64,000 nucleotides of DNA, taken from Paraburkholderia hospita. GTDB lineage: Bacteria; Pseudomonadota; Gammaproteobacteria; Burkholderiales; Burkholderiaceae. Location of the stretch: positions 2,375,753 through 2,439,752 of the forward strand of contig NZ_CP026107.1 in the NCBI RefSeq assembly GCF_002902965.1, given 5' to 3'. Position numbers and translations under genes: made by a program. The stretch's first letter is position 1. Every line of letters begins with the position of its first letter. The notes under the pieces were generated by a model. The model was not told the origin of the DNA. It saw only the letters and a list, made by a program, of their open reading frames with translations, and did not search any database. Positions 1 through 9,972 of the stretch are shown piece by piece.

Positions 1-107
1 AAGCCCAGTAGCGTCGCCGACACGATCACGCACGCCGACAACAGCAAGGTCATCAAGAAGCCGTGCGCGAGCCACCCGACGTACTTCGGTTCCAGCCAGC
101 CGTTCAT
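1..107 (-). CDS. Amino-acid ABC transporter permease, N-terminal fragment
   Basis: Only the first 35 codons lie in the window; the gene continues beyond base 1. The peptide starts MNGWLEPKYVGWLAHGF and then enters a hydrophobic segment (LMTLLLSACVIVSATLLG). This is the usual start of HisM/GlnP-type inner-membrane permeases, a short cytoplasmic lead into the first transmembrane helix. It follows the binding-protein gene by 7 bases on the same strand, so the two should be co-transcribed as a polar amino-acid importer. Family assignment rests on context plus the short N-terminus. Confidence 0.6.
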   Translation of the reverse strand, partial: MNGWLEPKYVGWLAHGFLMTLLLSACVIVSATLLG

Positions 108-114
108 ACGTCGT

Positions 115-933
115 TCAGCTCTTCTGCGGATCGCCGATCTTGAACAGACGCGGCAACGGCGCGCGGCTGGTCGGGCCGAACCACTGATCGTAGATCTTGC
201 CCGCCGTGCCGTTCGCTTCGAGCCCCTTGAGCGTGTCATCGACCACGTTCAACAGACGCGTCTCGCCCTTCGGCACGCCCACGCCTTCATAGTCGTTGGA
301 AATCGTGAACGGCGAAATTTCGTAGTTCGCCTTGTCCGGCACGTTCGCCAGCAGCGCGACCAGCTTGGGGCCGTCCTGCGTGATCGCCTGCACGTTGCCC
401 GTGCGCAGCGCGGCGAATGCGAACGGCGTGTCGTCATACGCGACGATGGTCGCGCCCGGGAATTGCGCGCGAACCTGTTGCTCGTTCGTCGTGCCTTTAT
501 CGGCGCCGACGCGCAGGCTGTTCAGTTGTTGCGGCGTTTTCAGCACGCCCTTCTTCGCGATGAACTGCGTGCCCGACGCAAAATACGGCGTGCTGAAATC
601 GACTTCTTTCTTGCGCTCGTCGGTGATCGTGAAGTTCGCGAACACCAGATCGACCTTGCCCGACTTCAGAAACGCAATGCGGTTAGCGGGATTGGTCGGC
701 TGGATTTCGAGCTTCACGCCGAGTTTGTCCGCGACGGCGCGCGCGTAATCGACATCGAGTCCAACAATCTGATTGTTCTTCGGATCGACAAAGCCAAACG
801 GCGGATTGCTGTCGAACGTCGCGACGCGCAGCACACCTGCTTTCTTGATGTCGTCGAGACGGTCGGCGTGCGCCGCACTGGAAGCGGCGAGCATCAACCC
901 CATGATGACAGCGCCAGCGAATCGGATTTTCAT
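115..933 (-). CDS. Periplasmic amino-acid-binding protein of an ABC importer (family 3)
   Basis: 272-residue protein. The ATG at 933 was chosen because it begins a clear Sec signal peptide (MKIRFAGAVIMGLMLAASS..AHA, residues 1-23) and has AGAAGG upstream. The mature part reads like HisJ/ArtI-type solute-binding proteins: LRVATFDSNPPFGF near the N-terminus, GLDVDYARAVADKLG, then the FANFTITDERKKEVDFS strand typical of polar amino-acid binders. It should capture an amino acid in the periplasm and deliver it to the permease encoded just downstream. The ligand cannot be read from sequence. The open frame extends 30 codons further upstream, but that extension would bury the signal peptide. Confidence 0.88.
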   Translation of the reverse strand: MKIRFAGAVIMGLMLAASSAAHADRLDDIKKAGVLRVATFDSNPPFGFVDPKNNQIVGLDVDYARAVADKLGVKLEIQPTNPANRIAFLKSGKVDLVFANFTITDERKKEVDFSTPYFASGTQFIAKKGVLKTPQQLNSLRVGADKGTTNEQQVRAQFPGATIVAYDDTPFAFAALRTGNVQAITQDGPKLVALLANVPDKANYEISPFTISNDYEGVGVPKGETRLLNVVDDTLKGLEANGTAGKIYDQWFGPTSRAPLPRLFKIGDPQKS

Positions 934-981
934 GGTAAAGACCTTCTGATAGTTATGCGTGTAGCGGCGTGCAGCGTGCAA

Positions 982-1011
982 CGGCTCATCGCCGATATCG
1001 ATGATGAGCCG
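982..1011. promoter_or_regulatory. 9-bp inverted repeat upstream of the amino-acid-binding gene
   Basis: CGGCTCATC (982-990) and GATGAGCCG (1003-1011) are perfect inverted arms separated by 12 bases, in the 169-bp gap between the efflux channel gene and the binding-protein start at 933. There is no T-run after the hairpin on either strand, so an operator or processing hairpin is more likely than an intrinsic terminator. Confidence 0.45.
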
Positions 1012-1102
1012 CGACTTTAGCAACGCCCATGCGCGCGACGAACCAATAAATCGTCACGAGCAAAGCCGTACACGTCATATGCGCCGCATCCGGCGCAATT
1101 CA

Positions 1103-2602
1103 CTATTCAGAAGGTGCCGCCGCCTTTGCAGTCGTCACATCGCCATCCCAGCCGCCGCCCAATGCTTTCACGAGCATGACGGCGTTTTGTAGCGCGGTGC
1201 TGCTGTAATCGAGCGCGATCTTGCGGTCCTGTACTTGCGTCAGTTGCGTATCGAGCACATCGATGCGGCTCGATGTGCCCGCCGCGAAATTGCGCTGCTG
1301 GCTGGCCGCGAGTTCGCCGCTGCGCTGCGCGACGTCAGTCGATGCCGCCGCCTGGCGCGTCGCGATCTGCACCGCGCTCAGATAATCTTCGACGTCCTGG
1401 AACGCGCTCAACACCGTCTGCCGGTACGCGGCGACTTCCTGATCGTAGTTGGCACGCGCAGCGCGCACCGATGCGCTCGTCGCGCCCGCATCGAACACCG
1501 TTTGCGCAACGTCGAATCCAAGCGACCAGAAGCGCGTCGGCAACGAGACGAGATGTGCGAGCGAGGTGCCGCTCCAGCCGCCATCCGCCGAAAGCGTGAT
1601 GGTCGGGAAATAGCCCGCCTTCGCGACGCCGATCTTCGCGTTGTACTGCGCGACCGTGCGCTCGGCCTGCACGACATCCGGCCGGCGCTGCAACAATGCG
1701 GACGGCAGCGAAACGGGCAGCCCAGGCAACGCGAACCGATAGTCCGCCTGCACCGGCAACGAGAACGCCGCAGGCGCTTCGCCGATCAGCACGGCAATCG
1801 CATGCTCATACTGACGGCGCGTGAGTTGCGCGCTCGCGATGCTTTCGTCGATGGCTTGCAGCGTGTTGTGTGCGGTGCGCACATCGTCATACGACGACAC
1901 GCCGTGCTTGTACTTCGCTTCCGTCAGCGCGAGCAGTTCGGCGTCGATCCGTCGTTCTTCATCGAGGATAGCGAGATCGGCGTCGGCGGCTCGCACGGTG
2001 AAATAGTCGACGGCCAGTGTCGCGAGCACACTCAGGCGTTCGCCTGCCAGTTGAGCATCCGATGCCTGCGCGCTCGCCTCGCTTGCTTCGACGGAGCGCC
2101 GCACGCTGCCCCACAAATCCGGCTCCCAGCTCGCCTCCAGTTGCACCGATACGCTCTTCGACGCGTAGCTGCTGACGGTTCCGCTCGACGACACCTGTGT
2201 CGTGCTGCCACTACCCGAACGTGTACCCGAGCCTGCGAATGACACCGTCGGAAACAGGCTCGCGCGTGCCGATGCCACCTGGGCGCGCGCTGACCGATAC
2301 GCCGCGTCGTACTGCGCGAGCGTCTGGTTCGCCTTCAATGCGCGCTCGCACAGATCGTTGAGCGTCTGGTCGCCGAACATCGTCCACCAGCGGCTGTCCA
2401 GCGATGCCGCCGGATCTGGCTGCGCCTGTTGCCAGATTCCGCTCGCGTCGGGGCTGCTCATTTCCTTGAACGTGGCAGGCACGGCGACGTCGGGCTTTTT
2501 GTAGTCGGGGCCGATTGCGCAGCCAGCGCACAGAGTCGCAATGGCGACAGCCACGATCGTTCGATGCACACGCCGCATCGTGGGCGTTGCTTTGTCCATC
2601 AT
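1103..2602 (-). CDS. RND outer-membrane channel lipoprotein (NodT/OprM family)
   Basis: 499 residues. The N-terminus has a lipobox, LCAGC with Cys28, preceded by a basic signal (MRRVHRTIVAVAIAT), so the mature protein should be lipid-anchored in the outer membrane. The body has the two tandem OEP-type repeats of TolC-like channels: the LDSRWWTMFGDQTLNDL opening, long alanine-rich coiled-coil stretches, and LLQRRPDVVQAERTVAQYNA at the second repeat. It is the last gene of the MdtABC-type operon, and its ATG overlaps the stop of the upstream pump gene by 2 bases. It should form the exit duct for the two pump subunits. The start could instead be the second Met or MRRVH a few codons in. Confidence 0.92.
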   Translation of the reverse strand: MMDKATPTMRRVHRTIVAVAIATLCAGCAIGPDYKKPDVAVPATFKEMSSPDASGIWQQAQPDPAASLDSRWWTMFGDQTLNDLCERALKANQTLAQYDAAYRSARAQVASARASLFPTVSFAGSGTRSGSGSTTQVSSSGTVSSYASKSVSVQLEASWEPDLWGSVRRSVEASEASAQASDAQLAGERLSVLATLAVDYFTVRAADADLAILDEERRIDAELLALTEAKYKHGVSSYDDVRTAHNTLQAIDESIASAQLTRRQYEHAIAVLIGEAPAAFSLPVQADYRFALPGLPVSLPSALLQRRPDVVQAERTVAQYNAKIGVAKAGYFPTITLSADGGWSGTSLAHLVSLPTRFWSLGFDVAQTVFDAGATSASVRAARANYDQEVAAYRQTVLSAFQDVEDYLSAVQIATRQAAASTDVAQRSGELAASQQRNFAAGTSSRIDVLDTQLTQVQDRKIALDYSSTALQNAVMLVKALGGGWDGDVTTAKAAAPSE

Positions 2603-5600
2603 GATGGGTTTCCGTTACGTGAGGCACGCCGGCCGTTGAAGCGGTCGAGCCAGAGGTAGATCACGGGCGTCGTGAAGAGCGTCAGCAACTGGCTGACCAT
2701 CAGGCCGCCGAGAATCGCGACGCCGAGCGGATGACGAAACTCATGCCCATAGCCCGAACTGACGATCAGCGGCACCGCGCCGAACAGCGCGGCGAGTGTC
2801 GTCATCATGATCGGCCTGAAGCGCGTGAGGCAGGCCTGATAGATCGACTCTTCCGCGCTCGCGCCCTGTTCCCGCTCGTACGTGACCGCGAAGTCGACCA
2901 TCATGATCGCGTTCTTCTTCACGATGCCGATCAGCAGCACGATGCCGATGAGCGCGATGATCGTCAGCTCATAGCCGCATACGTAGAGCGCAATCAGCGC
3001 GCCGAGGCCCGCCGAGGGCAGCGTCGAGAGAATCGTCAGCGGATGAATGAGGTTCTCGTACAGAATGCCGAGCGCGATATACACGGCAATCAGCGCGCCG
3101 ATGATCAGCAACACTTCGCTGCCGCCCGACTGCTGCATCATCGCGCCTTGCCCTGCGAACGCCGGCAAAATCGTGTTCGGCAGATTCAGCGACGCGACGG
3201 CCGCCTTGATGGCCGCATTCGCATCGCTCATCGACACGCCTTCGCGCAGGTTGTACGACAGCGTGACAGCGGGAAACTGGTTGTCGTGCGCGATCGTGAC
3301 GGGCGCGTGCGACAGCGTGCGCGTCGCGAGTGCGGACAATGGGACGAGCGTTGCGTTCGTTGATGAAGATGCAGTGGACGTACTGGTCGCGTTCGTCGCT
3401 GGCACGTACAGCGTGTCAAGCGTCTTCGGGTCTTGCCAGTACTGCGGCGCGACTTCCATCACCACGTGATACTGGTTCGCCGGACCGTAAACCGTCGCAA
3501 TCTGGCGCTGGCTGAACGCGTCGTTCAATGCATCGTCGATTGCTTCGAACGGCACGCCCATGCGCGCCGCCGCGTCGCGATTCACCTGCAGCATCATCGA
3601 AAGACTCGCGCTTTGCACGTCGGCGTTCACGTCGCGCAACTGCGGCAGCGAGCGCAGCTTCGCCTCGATGCGCGGCACCCACGTATCCAGCTCGTCCTGG
3701 TTCTCCGCCGTCACCGCGTACTGAAACTGCGCCGAGCTTTGCCGCGCGCCGAACATCAGATCCTGCGCCGATTGCATCAACAGGCGCACGCCGGGAATGT
3801 CAACCGTGCGATGGCTCAGATCGGCGATCACCTGATCGGCGCTATGCTTGCGCTCCGACAGCGGCTTGAGCGTGATGAACATCATGCTGTTGCTCACCGC
3901 ATTGCGCCCGCCGACGTAGCCCGACACCGATTGCACATCCGGGTTCTGCAGAATGCGCTTGTTGATTTCATCGAACTTCTGCTTCATCGCCTGAAACGAA
4001 ATGCTCTGCGAAGCCTGAACGTTGCCCATCAGCCGCCCCGTGTCTTCGATCGGGAAAAAGCCCTTCGGCATCACGGCCACCATGCCGACATTGGCGAACA
4101 GCAGGAACACGGTGACGGCAAGCATCGTCTTCGGATGACGCAGCGCCCAGCGCAGACTGCGCCCGTATGCGCGTTCGACGCGCGGCCCAATCGCGCCCTC
4201 ACTCTGCTTGTGCGGCACATGACGCAACAGCAGGCGTCCGAGCGTCGGCGCGAGCGTCAGCGAAATGACCATTGAAATCAGGATCGCAATCGCAAGCGAC
4301 ACCGAGAACTCGCGGAACAGCCGCCCAACCAGACCACTCATCATGATGAGCGGCAGAAACACGACCACCAGCGACACGCTGATCGTCAGCACCGTGAAGC
4401 CGACTTCGCGCGTACCATCGAGCGCGGCGGCAAGCGGCGACTTGCCCTGATCCAGATGCCGCATGATGTTTTCGACCACGACGATCGCGTCGTCGACCAC
4501 GAAGCCCGTCGAGATCGTCAGCGCCATCAGCGACAGGTTGTTCAGGCTGTAGCCGAGGAAGTACATCGCGGTGAAGGTGCCCGCGAGCGCGAGTGGCACC
4601 GTGATCGCCGGGATCAGCGTGCTGCGCCAGTCGCGGAAGAACGCGTATGAAACAGCCGTCACCAGCAGCACAGCCGCCAGCAGCGAGACTTCGACATCGA
4701 ACACCGATGAGCGGATCGTCTGCGTGCCGTCCAGCACGACGTTCAGCTTGACCGTCGACGGCAGGCTTGCGGCGAGTTGCGGCAGCGTGGCGCGAATCGC
4801 GTCGACGGTCTTGATCACGTTCGCGTTCGGCTGCTTCGACACGATCAGCAGCACCGCGGGCTTGCCGTTCGCGAGGCCATAGTTGCGCAAATCTTCCGTC
4901 GACTTCACCACTTGCGCGACATCGGTGACATGGACAACCGTGCCGTCGTGCGTGCGGATCACGAGCGGCTTGTAGTCGGCGGGCTCCATCAACTGATCGT
5001 TCGCGCCCAGCACATAGTGCTCGTCGTTCATGCTGACGGCGCCCTTCGGCAGATCGACGCTCGCGTTCGCCAACGCGGTGCGCACGGAGTCGAGCGCGAT
5101 GCCGTAGTGGCTCAACTGATCGGGATTCAGTTCGACGCGCACGGCCGGCAGCGCGCCGCCGCCCACGGTTACATCGCCGACGCCTTGCACCTGCAGCAGT
5201 TTCTGTTGCAGCACCGACGACGCATAGTCGTACATCTGCCCGACGCCCACCGTATCCGACGTCAGCCCGACGATCATCACGGGCGCGGCAGCCGGATTCA
5301 TCTTGCGATAGGTCGGCGTTTGCGTGAGCGTCGTGGGCAGATTGCTGCGCGCGGCGTTGATCGCCGCCTGCACGTCGCGCGCGGCGCCGTCGATATCGCG
5401 GTTCAGATCGAACTGCAACACGATCTGCGACGAACCCGACGAGCTTTGCGACGTCATCTGCGTGAGACCCGCAATCGAGCCGAATGCGCGTTCGAGCGGC
5501 GCCGTCACGGTCTTGGCGACCGTGTCGGGGTTCGCGCCCGAAAGCGTCGCGCTGACCATGACGACGGGAAAGTCCACCGACGGCAACGCCGCGACAGGCA

Positions 5601-5694
5601 GTAGCCGGAACGCGACGATGCCGAACAGCGCGAGACCAATCGCAAGCAGCATCGTGCCGACGGGACGGCGAATGAACGGAGCGGACAGGTTCAT
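2599..5694 (-). CDS. RND multidrug efflux pump subunit, MdtC-like
   Basis: 1031 residues, the usual length for HAE-type RND pumps. It starts MNLSAPFIRRPVGTMLLAIG with the first transmembrane helix. TM4 carries the proton-relay pair in [17 protein letters not shown], and TM10 carries the lysine in GIVKKNAIMMVDFA, so it should be an active proton antiporter. It follows the other pump gene by 3 bases and overlaps the channel gene. In E. coli MdtB and MdtC assemble as a B2C heterotrimer; two adjacent, different pump genes behind one adaptor suggest the same here. The serine/threonine-rich stretch near 3360-3400 (NATSTSTASSSTNATL) is a low-complexity insert in the periplasmic part. Confidence 0.95.
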   Translation of the reverse strand: MNLSAPFIRRPVGTMLLAIGLALFGIVAFRLLPVAALPSVDFPVVMVSATLSGANPDTVAKTVTAPLERAFGSIAGLTQMTSQSSSGSSQIVLQFDLNRDIDGAARDVQAAINAARSNLPTTLTQTPTYRKMNPAAAPVMIVGLTSDTVGVGQMYDYASSVLQQKLLQVQGVGDVTVGGGALPAVRVELNPDQLSHYGIALDSVRTALANASVDLPKGAVSMNDEHYVLGANDQLMEPADYKPLVIRTHDGTVVHVTDVAQVVKSTEDLRNYGLANGKPAVLLIVSKQPNANVIKTVDAIRATLPQLAASLPSTVKLNVVLDGTQTIRSSVFDVEVSLLAAVLLVTAVSYAFFRDWRSTLIPAITVPLALAGTFTAMYFLGYSLNNLSLMALTISTGFVVDDAIVVVENIMRHLDQGKSPLAAALDGTREVGFTVLTISVSLVVVFLPLIMMSGLVGRLFREFSVSLAIAILISMVISLTLAPTLGRLLLRHVPHKQSEGAIGPRVERAYGRSLRWALRHPKTMLAVTVFLLFANVGMVAVMPKGFFPIEDTGRLMGNVQASQSISFQAMKQKFDEINKRILQNPDVQSVSGYVGGRNAVSNSMMFITLKPLSERKHSADQVIADLSHRTVDIPGVRLLMQSAQDLMFGARQSSAQFQYAVTAENQDELDTWVPRIEAKLRSLPQLRDVNADVQSASLSMMLQVNRDAAARMGVPFEAIDDALNDAFSQRQIATVYGPANQYHVVMEVAPQYWQDPKTLDTLYVPATNATSTSTASSSTNATLVPLSALATRTLSHAPVTIAHDNQFPAVTLSYNLREGVSMSDANAAIKAAVASLNLPNTILPAFAGQGAMMQQSGGSEVLLIIGALIAVYIALGILYENLIHPLTILSTLPSAGLGALIALYVCGYELTIIALIGIVLLIGIVKKNAIMMVDFAVTYEREQGASAEESIYQACLTRFRPIMMTTLAALFGAVPLIVSSGYGHEFRHPLGVAILGGLMVSQLLTLFTTPVIYLWLDRFNGRRASRNGNPS

Positions 5695-5697
5695 GCT

Positions 5698-8600
5698 TTA
5701 GCTCGCGTTCGTATCGCCGGACGGCGTGATCGCGGCGCGCGTCGCGAGGCGATGCAGCGCGAGAAATATCACGGGCGTCGAGAACAGCGTCAGCAACTGA
5801 CTCACGACCAGCCCGCCGATAATCGCAATGCCGAGCGGCTGCCGCAATTCGTGGCCCATGCCCGTGCCGAGCGCGAGCGGCAGTGCGCCGAACAGCGACG
5901 CGCAGGTCGTCATCAGGATCGGCCGGAAGCGCAGTTCGCACGCGCGGCGCATCGCGTCATGCGCGGTGAGGCCGAGCGTGCGCTCCTGTTCGAGCGCGAA
6001 GTCGACCATCATGATCGCGTTCTTCATCACGATGCCGACCAGCAGCACGATGCCGATCAGACCGATGATGTCCAGCTCGCCGCCGCAGAACAACAGCGCC
6101 GCGAGCGCGCCGCATGCGGCGGAAGGCAGCGTCGACAGAATCGTCAGCGGATGGATGAGGCTTTCGTACAGAATGCCGAGCAGGATATACACGGCGATCA
6201 GCGCGCCGACCAGCAGCAAGGCTTCGTTGCCGAGCGACGTGCTGTAAAGCTGCGCCGCGCCTTCGAGGTTCATCTGCACGCTTGCGGGCGGGTTCAGCTT
6301 CGCTTTGATCGCCTCGATATGGTCGATGGCCGTGCCGAGCGTCACGCCATCCGCGAGATTGAACGACACGTCCGCGTACGGAAACTGTGCCTGGCGTTGA
6401 ATCGTCAACGGCGCAGCGGCGACCGTCGCGGTCGCGATGCTCGACAGCGGCGAGAGCGATGTCGATGTGGTGGTCGAGGACGAAGTGGAAGAAGAAGTTG
6501 ATGAGGCGCTCGTCGTCCCCACATACAGCCCGTCGAGCAACGCCAGCGGCGACTCGCCGACCAGCCGCACATCCGCGCCCAACGTCACGTGATACTGGTT
6601 CACGTGCGTATAGATAGTCGAAATCTGACGGTCGCCGAACGCGTCGTACAGCGCGTTGTCGATGTCCTGCGCGGTGAGGCCGAGCCGCGACGCCGTCGCG
6701 CGATCGAAGTCGAACTTCAGCACGTTGCCTTGCTGTTGCGCCTGGCTTTGCACGTCGGTGAAAAGCGGGTCGGCGCGCAGCGCAGCGAGTAAACGCTGCG
6801 TCCATTCGTTGAGTTCGGCGCGGTCAGTCGCCTGCACGCCGACGCGGTAACTGTTCGCGTTGATCTGATCGTCGAGCGTCAAGTCCTGCACGGGATGCAG
6901 ATAGAGCTTGAGGTCGGCGCGCTGCGCCGCGTCTTGCGTGAGCCTTTGGATCACGGAGCGGCTCGAATCGCCATCCTTCAGGCTGATGAGCATACGGCCC
7001 TGGTTGATGGTCGGATTGTTCTGGTCGATGCCGACGAACGACGACACATTGGCCACCGCACTATCGTTCGCGACGCGGCCCGCCAGCGTGCGCGTCGAAG
7101 CCGCCATCCGCTCGAACGACGCGCGCGGCGAACCCAGTGAAAACCCTTCGATCAAGCCCGTGTCCTGCACCGGGAACAAGCCCTTCGGCAGCACCACGAA
7201 CAGCACGACTGTCAGCAGCGTCGCGGCGGCAACAACCAGCAGCACCACGAGGCGCTGCGCGAACGCCCAATCGAGCGCACGCAGATAGCCACGATTTAAC
7301 CGCGCGAGCCAGTCCTTCGCGGCGGCATCGCTGTCGCTCGCGGCGTGATCGGCGCGCAGCATGCGGGCGGCCATCATCGGCGTGAGCGTCAACGAGACCC
7401 ACGCGGAAATCACGATCGCAATCGCCAGCGTCAACGCAAACTCGCGGAACAGCCGGCCGATCACATCGGGCATGAAGAACAGCGGAATCAGCACGGCAAC
7501 GAGCGCCACCGAGATCGACAGAATCGTGAAGCCGATCTGCCGCGCGCCCTTTAACGCCGCGTCCAAAGGCGTCTCGCCGTTCTCGATGTGGCGCATCACG
7601 TTTTCGAGCATCACGATCGCGTCGTCGACCACGAAACCCGTCGCCACCGTCAGCGCCATCAAGGTGAGGTTGTTGACGGAGAAGCCGAGCGCATAGATGC
7701 CCGCCACCGTGCCGACCAGCGCGAACGGCACCGTCACGGCGGGAATCAGCGTGAATTCGAGCCGCCGCAGGAACACAAACACGACCATCACGACGAGCGC
7801 AATCGCCGCGGCCAGTTCCATCTTCACGTCATGCACGGAAGCGCGGATGGTCTGCGTGCGGTCGCTGAGCACGCTGATCTTCACGGTCGCGGGCAACGAC
7901 GCGCGCAGTTGCGGCAACAGCGCTTCGATCCGGTCCACGACTTCGATCACGTTCGCGCCCGGCTGCCGCTGCACATTGATGATGATCGCGGGCGTCGCGC
8001 CGCTCCATGCGGCCTGGCGCGGATTTTCAGCCGTCTCCGAAATCTTCGCGACATCGGCGAGACGCACGGGCGCGCCGTTGCGATACGAGAGTACGAGGTC
8101 CGTGTAATCGGCGGCGGACGTGAGCTGGTCGTTCGCGTCGATCGTGAAAGCCTGCAACGGGCCGTCGATCGTGCCTTTCGCGCTGTTCACGTTCGCGTCG
8201 CCGACTGCTGTGCGCACGTCTTCGAGCGACAGGCCCATCGCGTTCAAAGCGCCCGTGTCGGTCTGCACGCGCACGCTAGGCCGCGCACCGCCCGACAGCG
8301 TGACGAGCCCGACGCCCGACACCTGCGAGAGCTTCTGCGCAATGCGCGTATCCGTCAGGTCTTCAACGCGCGTGAGCGGCAAGGCATCGGACGTGACGGC
8401 GAGCGTGAGCACGGCCGTATCGGCGGGATTGACCTTACTGTAGACGGGCGGATAAGGCAGGTTCGTCGGCAGCGTGCTGTTCGCGCTATTGATCGCGGCC
8501 TGCACTTCCTGTTCGGCTTCGTCGAGATGGGTCGACGTCTGGAACTGCAACGTGACGAGCGACACGCCGAGCGAACTCGTCGAATTCATGCGCTTGAGCC

Positions 8601-8826
8601 CCGCCATCTGCCCGAACTGCTTTTCGAGCGGCGCGGTGACGGAGGTGCTGATCACATCGGGCGATGCGCCGGGATACTGCGTGTAGACCTGGATCGTCGG
8701 ATAGTCGATTTCGGGCAACGCGGAAACCGGCATCAGCCGGTAAGCGATCAGGCCGATCAGCAGCAGGGCAAGCGTCATCAGACCCGTCGCGACAGGACGG
8801 CGGATGAACGGGCGGGAAATATCCAT
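5698..8826 (-). CDS. RND multidrug efflux pump subunit, MdtB-like
   Basis: 1042 residues, full length for an RND pump. It begins MDISRPFIRRPVATGLMTLA. Conserved TM4 aspartates are in GFVVDDAIVMLENVMRH and the TM10 lysine in GIVMKNAIMMVDFA. It is the first pump gene after the adaptor (27-bp gap) and is followed after 3 bases by the MdtC-like gene. A serine/threonine-rich tract (SASSTSSSTSSSTTTSTS, encoded near 6470-6530) sits where the sister pump has a similar but shorter tract, so both docking-domain regions share a low-complexity loop. It presumably pairs with the MdtC-like subunit in one trimer. Confidence 0.95.
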   Translation of the reverse strand: MDISRPFIRRPVATGLMTLALLLIGLIAYRLMPVSALPEIDYPTIQVYTQYPGASPDVISTSVTAPLEKQFGQMAGLKRMNSTSSLGVSLVTLQFQTSTHLDEAEQEVQAAINSANSTLPTNLPYPPVYSKVNPADTAVLTLAVTSDALPLTRVEDLTDTRIAQKLSQVSGVGLVTLSGGARPSVRVQTDTGALNAMGLSLEDVRTAVGDANVNSAKGTIDGPLQAFTIDANDQLTSAADYTDLVLSYRNGAPVRLADVAKISETAENPRQAAWSGATPAIIINVQRQPGANVIEVVDRIEALLPQLRASLPATVKISVLSDRTQTIRASVHDVKMELAAAIALVVMVVFVFLRRLEFTLIPAVTVPFALVGTVAGIYALGFSVNNLTLMALTVATGFVVDDAIVMLENVMRHIENGETPLDAALKGARQIGFTILSISVALVAVLIPLFFMPDVIGRLFREFALTLAIAIVISAWVSLTLTPMMAARMLRADHAASDSDAAAKDWLARLNRGYLRALDWAFAQRLVVLLVVAAATLLTVVLFVVLPKGLFPVQDTGLIEGFSLGSPRASFERMAASTRTLAGRVANDSAVANVSSFVGIDQNNPTINQGRMLISLKDGDSSRSVIQRLTQDAAQRADLKLYLHPVQDLTLDDQINANSYRVGVQATDRAELNEWTQRLLAALRADPLFTDVQSQAQQQGNVLKFDFDRATASRLGLTAQDIDNALYDAFGDRQISTIYTHVNQYHVTLGADVRLVGESPLALLDGLYVGTTSASSTSSSTSSSTTTSTSLSPLSSIATATVAAAPLTIQRQAQFPYADVSFNLADGVTLGTAIDHIEAIKAKLNPPASVQMNLEGAAQLYSTSLGNEALLLVGALIAVYILLGILYESLIHPLTILSTLPSAACGALAALLFCGGELDIIGLIGIVLLVGIVMKNAIMMVDFALEQERTLGLTAHDAMRRACELRFRPILMTTCASLFGALPLALGTGMGHELRQPLGIAIIGGLVVSQLLTLFSTPVIFLALHRLATRAAITPSGDTNAS

Positions 8827-8853
8827 CGGTATCTTTTGGTTCGGAAGCGCGCG

Positions 8854-9972
8854 TCAGGGGCGAACGATCTTCACGGCGCTGCCGTCGTCGAGCTTGTCCG
8901 CTCCGTCTAACACGATCACGTCGCCTGCTTTGAGACCGCCTTGTTCGACAACGGTCGCGTCGTTGTAGGCGACGCCCGCCGTCACGCGGCGCAGCGCGAC
9001 CTTGCCTTCGCCCTGCTTCGCGTCGGCGGCGCTCAGCGTCAGCACGAAATCGCCCGATGCGCCGTGCTGGATCGCGACCGTCGGCACGGTCAACGCGTCG
9101 TGCAAGGTGCCGACCGTCATCCGCACGTTGACGAAGCGGTTCGGGAACAGCCGGCCGTCGCGGTTCGGCGCGCTCGCCTTCAGCTTGACGGTGCCTGTTG
9201 TCGTGTCGGCCTGGTTGTCGATGGCTGCAAGCGTCGCGTGATCGAGCACGGTGCGCTTGTCGCGCGCGAAAATCTCGACGTCCAACGCGCCCTTGTCGTG
9301 AAACGCATCGACCACGTCGCCCATCTTGTCTTCGGGCAGCGCGTAGACGACGGTGGTCGGCGAGTCGCTGGTGATGGTCGCGATGCCCGTCGTGTCGCTC
9401 GTCGTCACGTAGTTGCCGGCGTCGGTGGAAAGCAGGCCGATCCTGCCGTCCATCGGCGCGACGATCTCGCAATAGCCGACCTGCACCAGCAGATTCGCGA
9501 CGCTGCCCTGATCCGCCTTGACGGTGCCTTGATACTGTCGCAGCGTCGCGCGCTGCGTGTCGAGCGTCTGATGCGAAATCGAGCCGCCATCGATCAGGCT
9601 TTCGTAACGCGTCAAATCGGCGCGCGCGTTGGCGAGCAGCGCTTCATCGTGTTCGAGCGTGCCTTGCGCTTCGAGCAACTGGGCACGCAGCGCGCGCGAG
9701 TCGATCCGCGCAATCGGCTGGCCCGCTTTCACGCGCTGGCCTTCCTTCACGAGCATCGCTTCGAGCGTGCCGTTGACCTGCGTTTTCACGGTGACGGTCG
9801 CGCGCGGCGTGACGGTGCCGAGCGCATCGAGTTGCAGCGGCACGTCGGCGCGCGTCACCGTGCCGATGGTGACAGGCGTGACTTGCGCAACGGGATGCGG
9901 CGGCTTATGAAGCGCAGCGAACGCCTGCCAGACGATAACGCCAGCAGCAACGATGCCTGCGGCAATCAACAC
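8854..9972 (-). CDS. RND periplasmic adaptor (membrane fusion protein), MdtA-like
   Basis: Adaptor linking the two pump subunits to the channel. From the GTG at 9972 it is 372 residues: a hydrophobic anchor (MLIAAGIVAAGVIVWQAFAAL), the first lipoyl half (TVTPRATVTVKTQVNG), a helical hairpin rich in Q/A/L, then EIVAPMDGRIGLLSTDAGNYV, the second lipoyl half typical of these proteins. The start is uncertain. The frame stays open to 10302, which would overlap the preceding operon's last gene, and contains no ATG near the anchor; GTG 9972 and TTG 9969 both fit. The family is usually 370-420 residues. First gene of the operon running to 1103. Confidence 0.85.
   Translation of the reverse strand: MLIAAGIVAAGVIVWQAFAALHKPPHPVAQVTPVTIGTVTRADVPLQLDALGTVTPRATVTVKTQVNGTLEAMLVKEGQRVKAGQPIARIDSRALRAQLLEAQGTLEHDEALLANARADLTRYESLIDGGSISHQTLDTQRATLRQYQGTVKADQGSVANLLVQVGYCEIVAPMDGRIGLLSTDAGNYVTTSDTTGIATITSDSPTTVVYALPEDKMGDVVDAFHDKGALDVEIFARDKRTVLDHATLAAIDNQADTTTGTVKLKASAPNRDGRLFPNRFVNVRMTVGTLHDALTVPTVAIQHGASGDFVLTLSAADAKQGEGKVALRRVTAGVAYNDATVVEQGGLKAGDVIVLDGADKLDDGSAVKIVRP

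Noticed and set aside
4199..5941. 580-codon minus-strand frame across the junction of the two MdtBC-like genes
   Set aside because: Out-of-frame shadow of the real pump genes on the same strand; Arg-rich and without family motifs.
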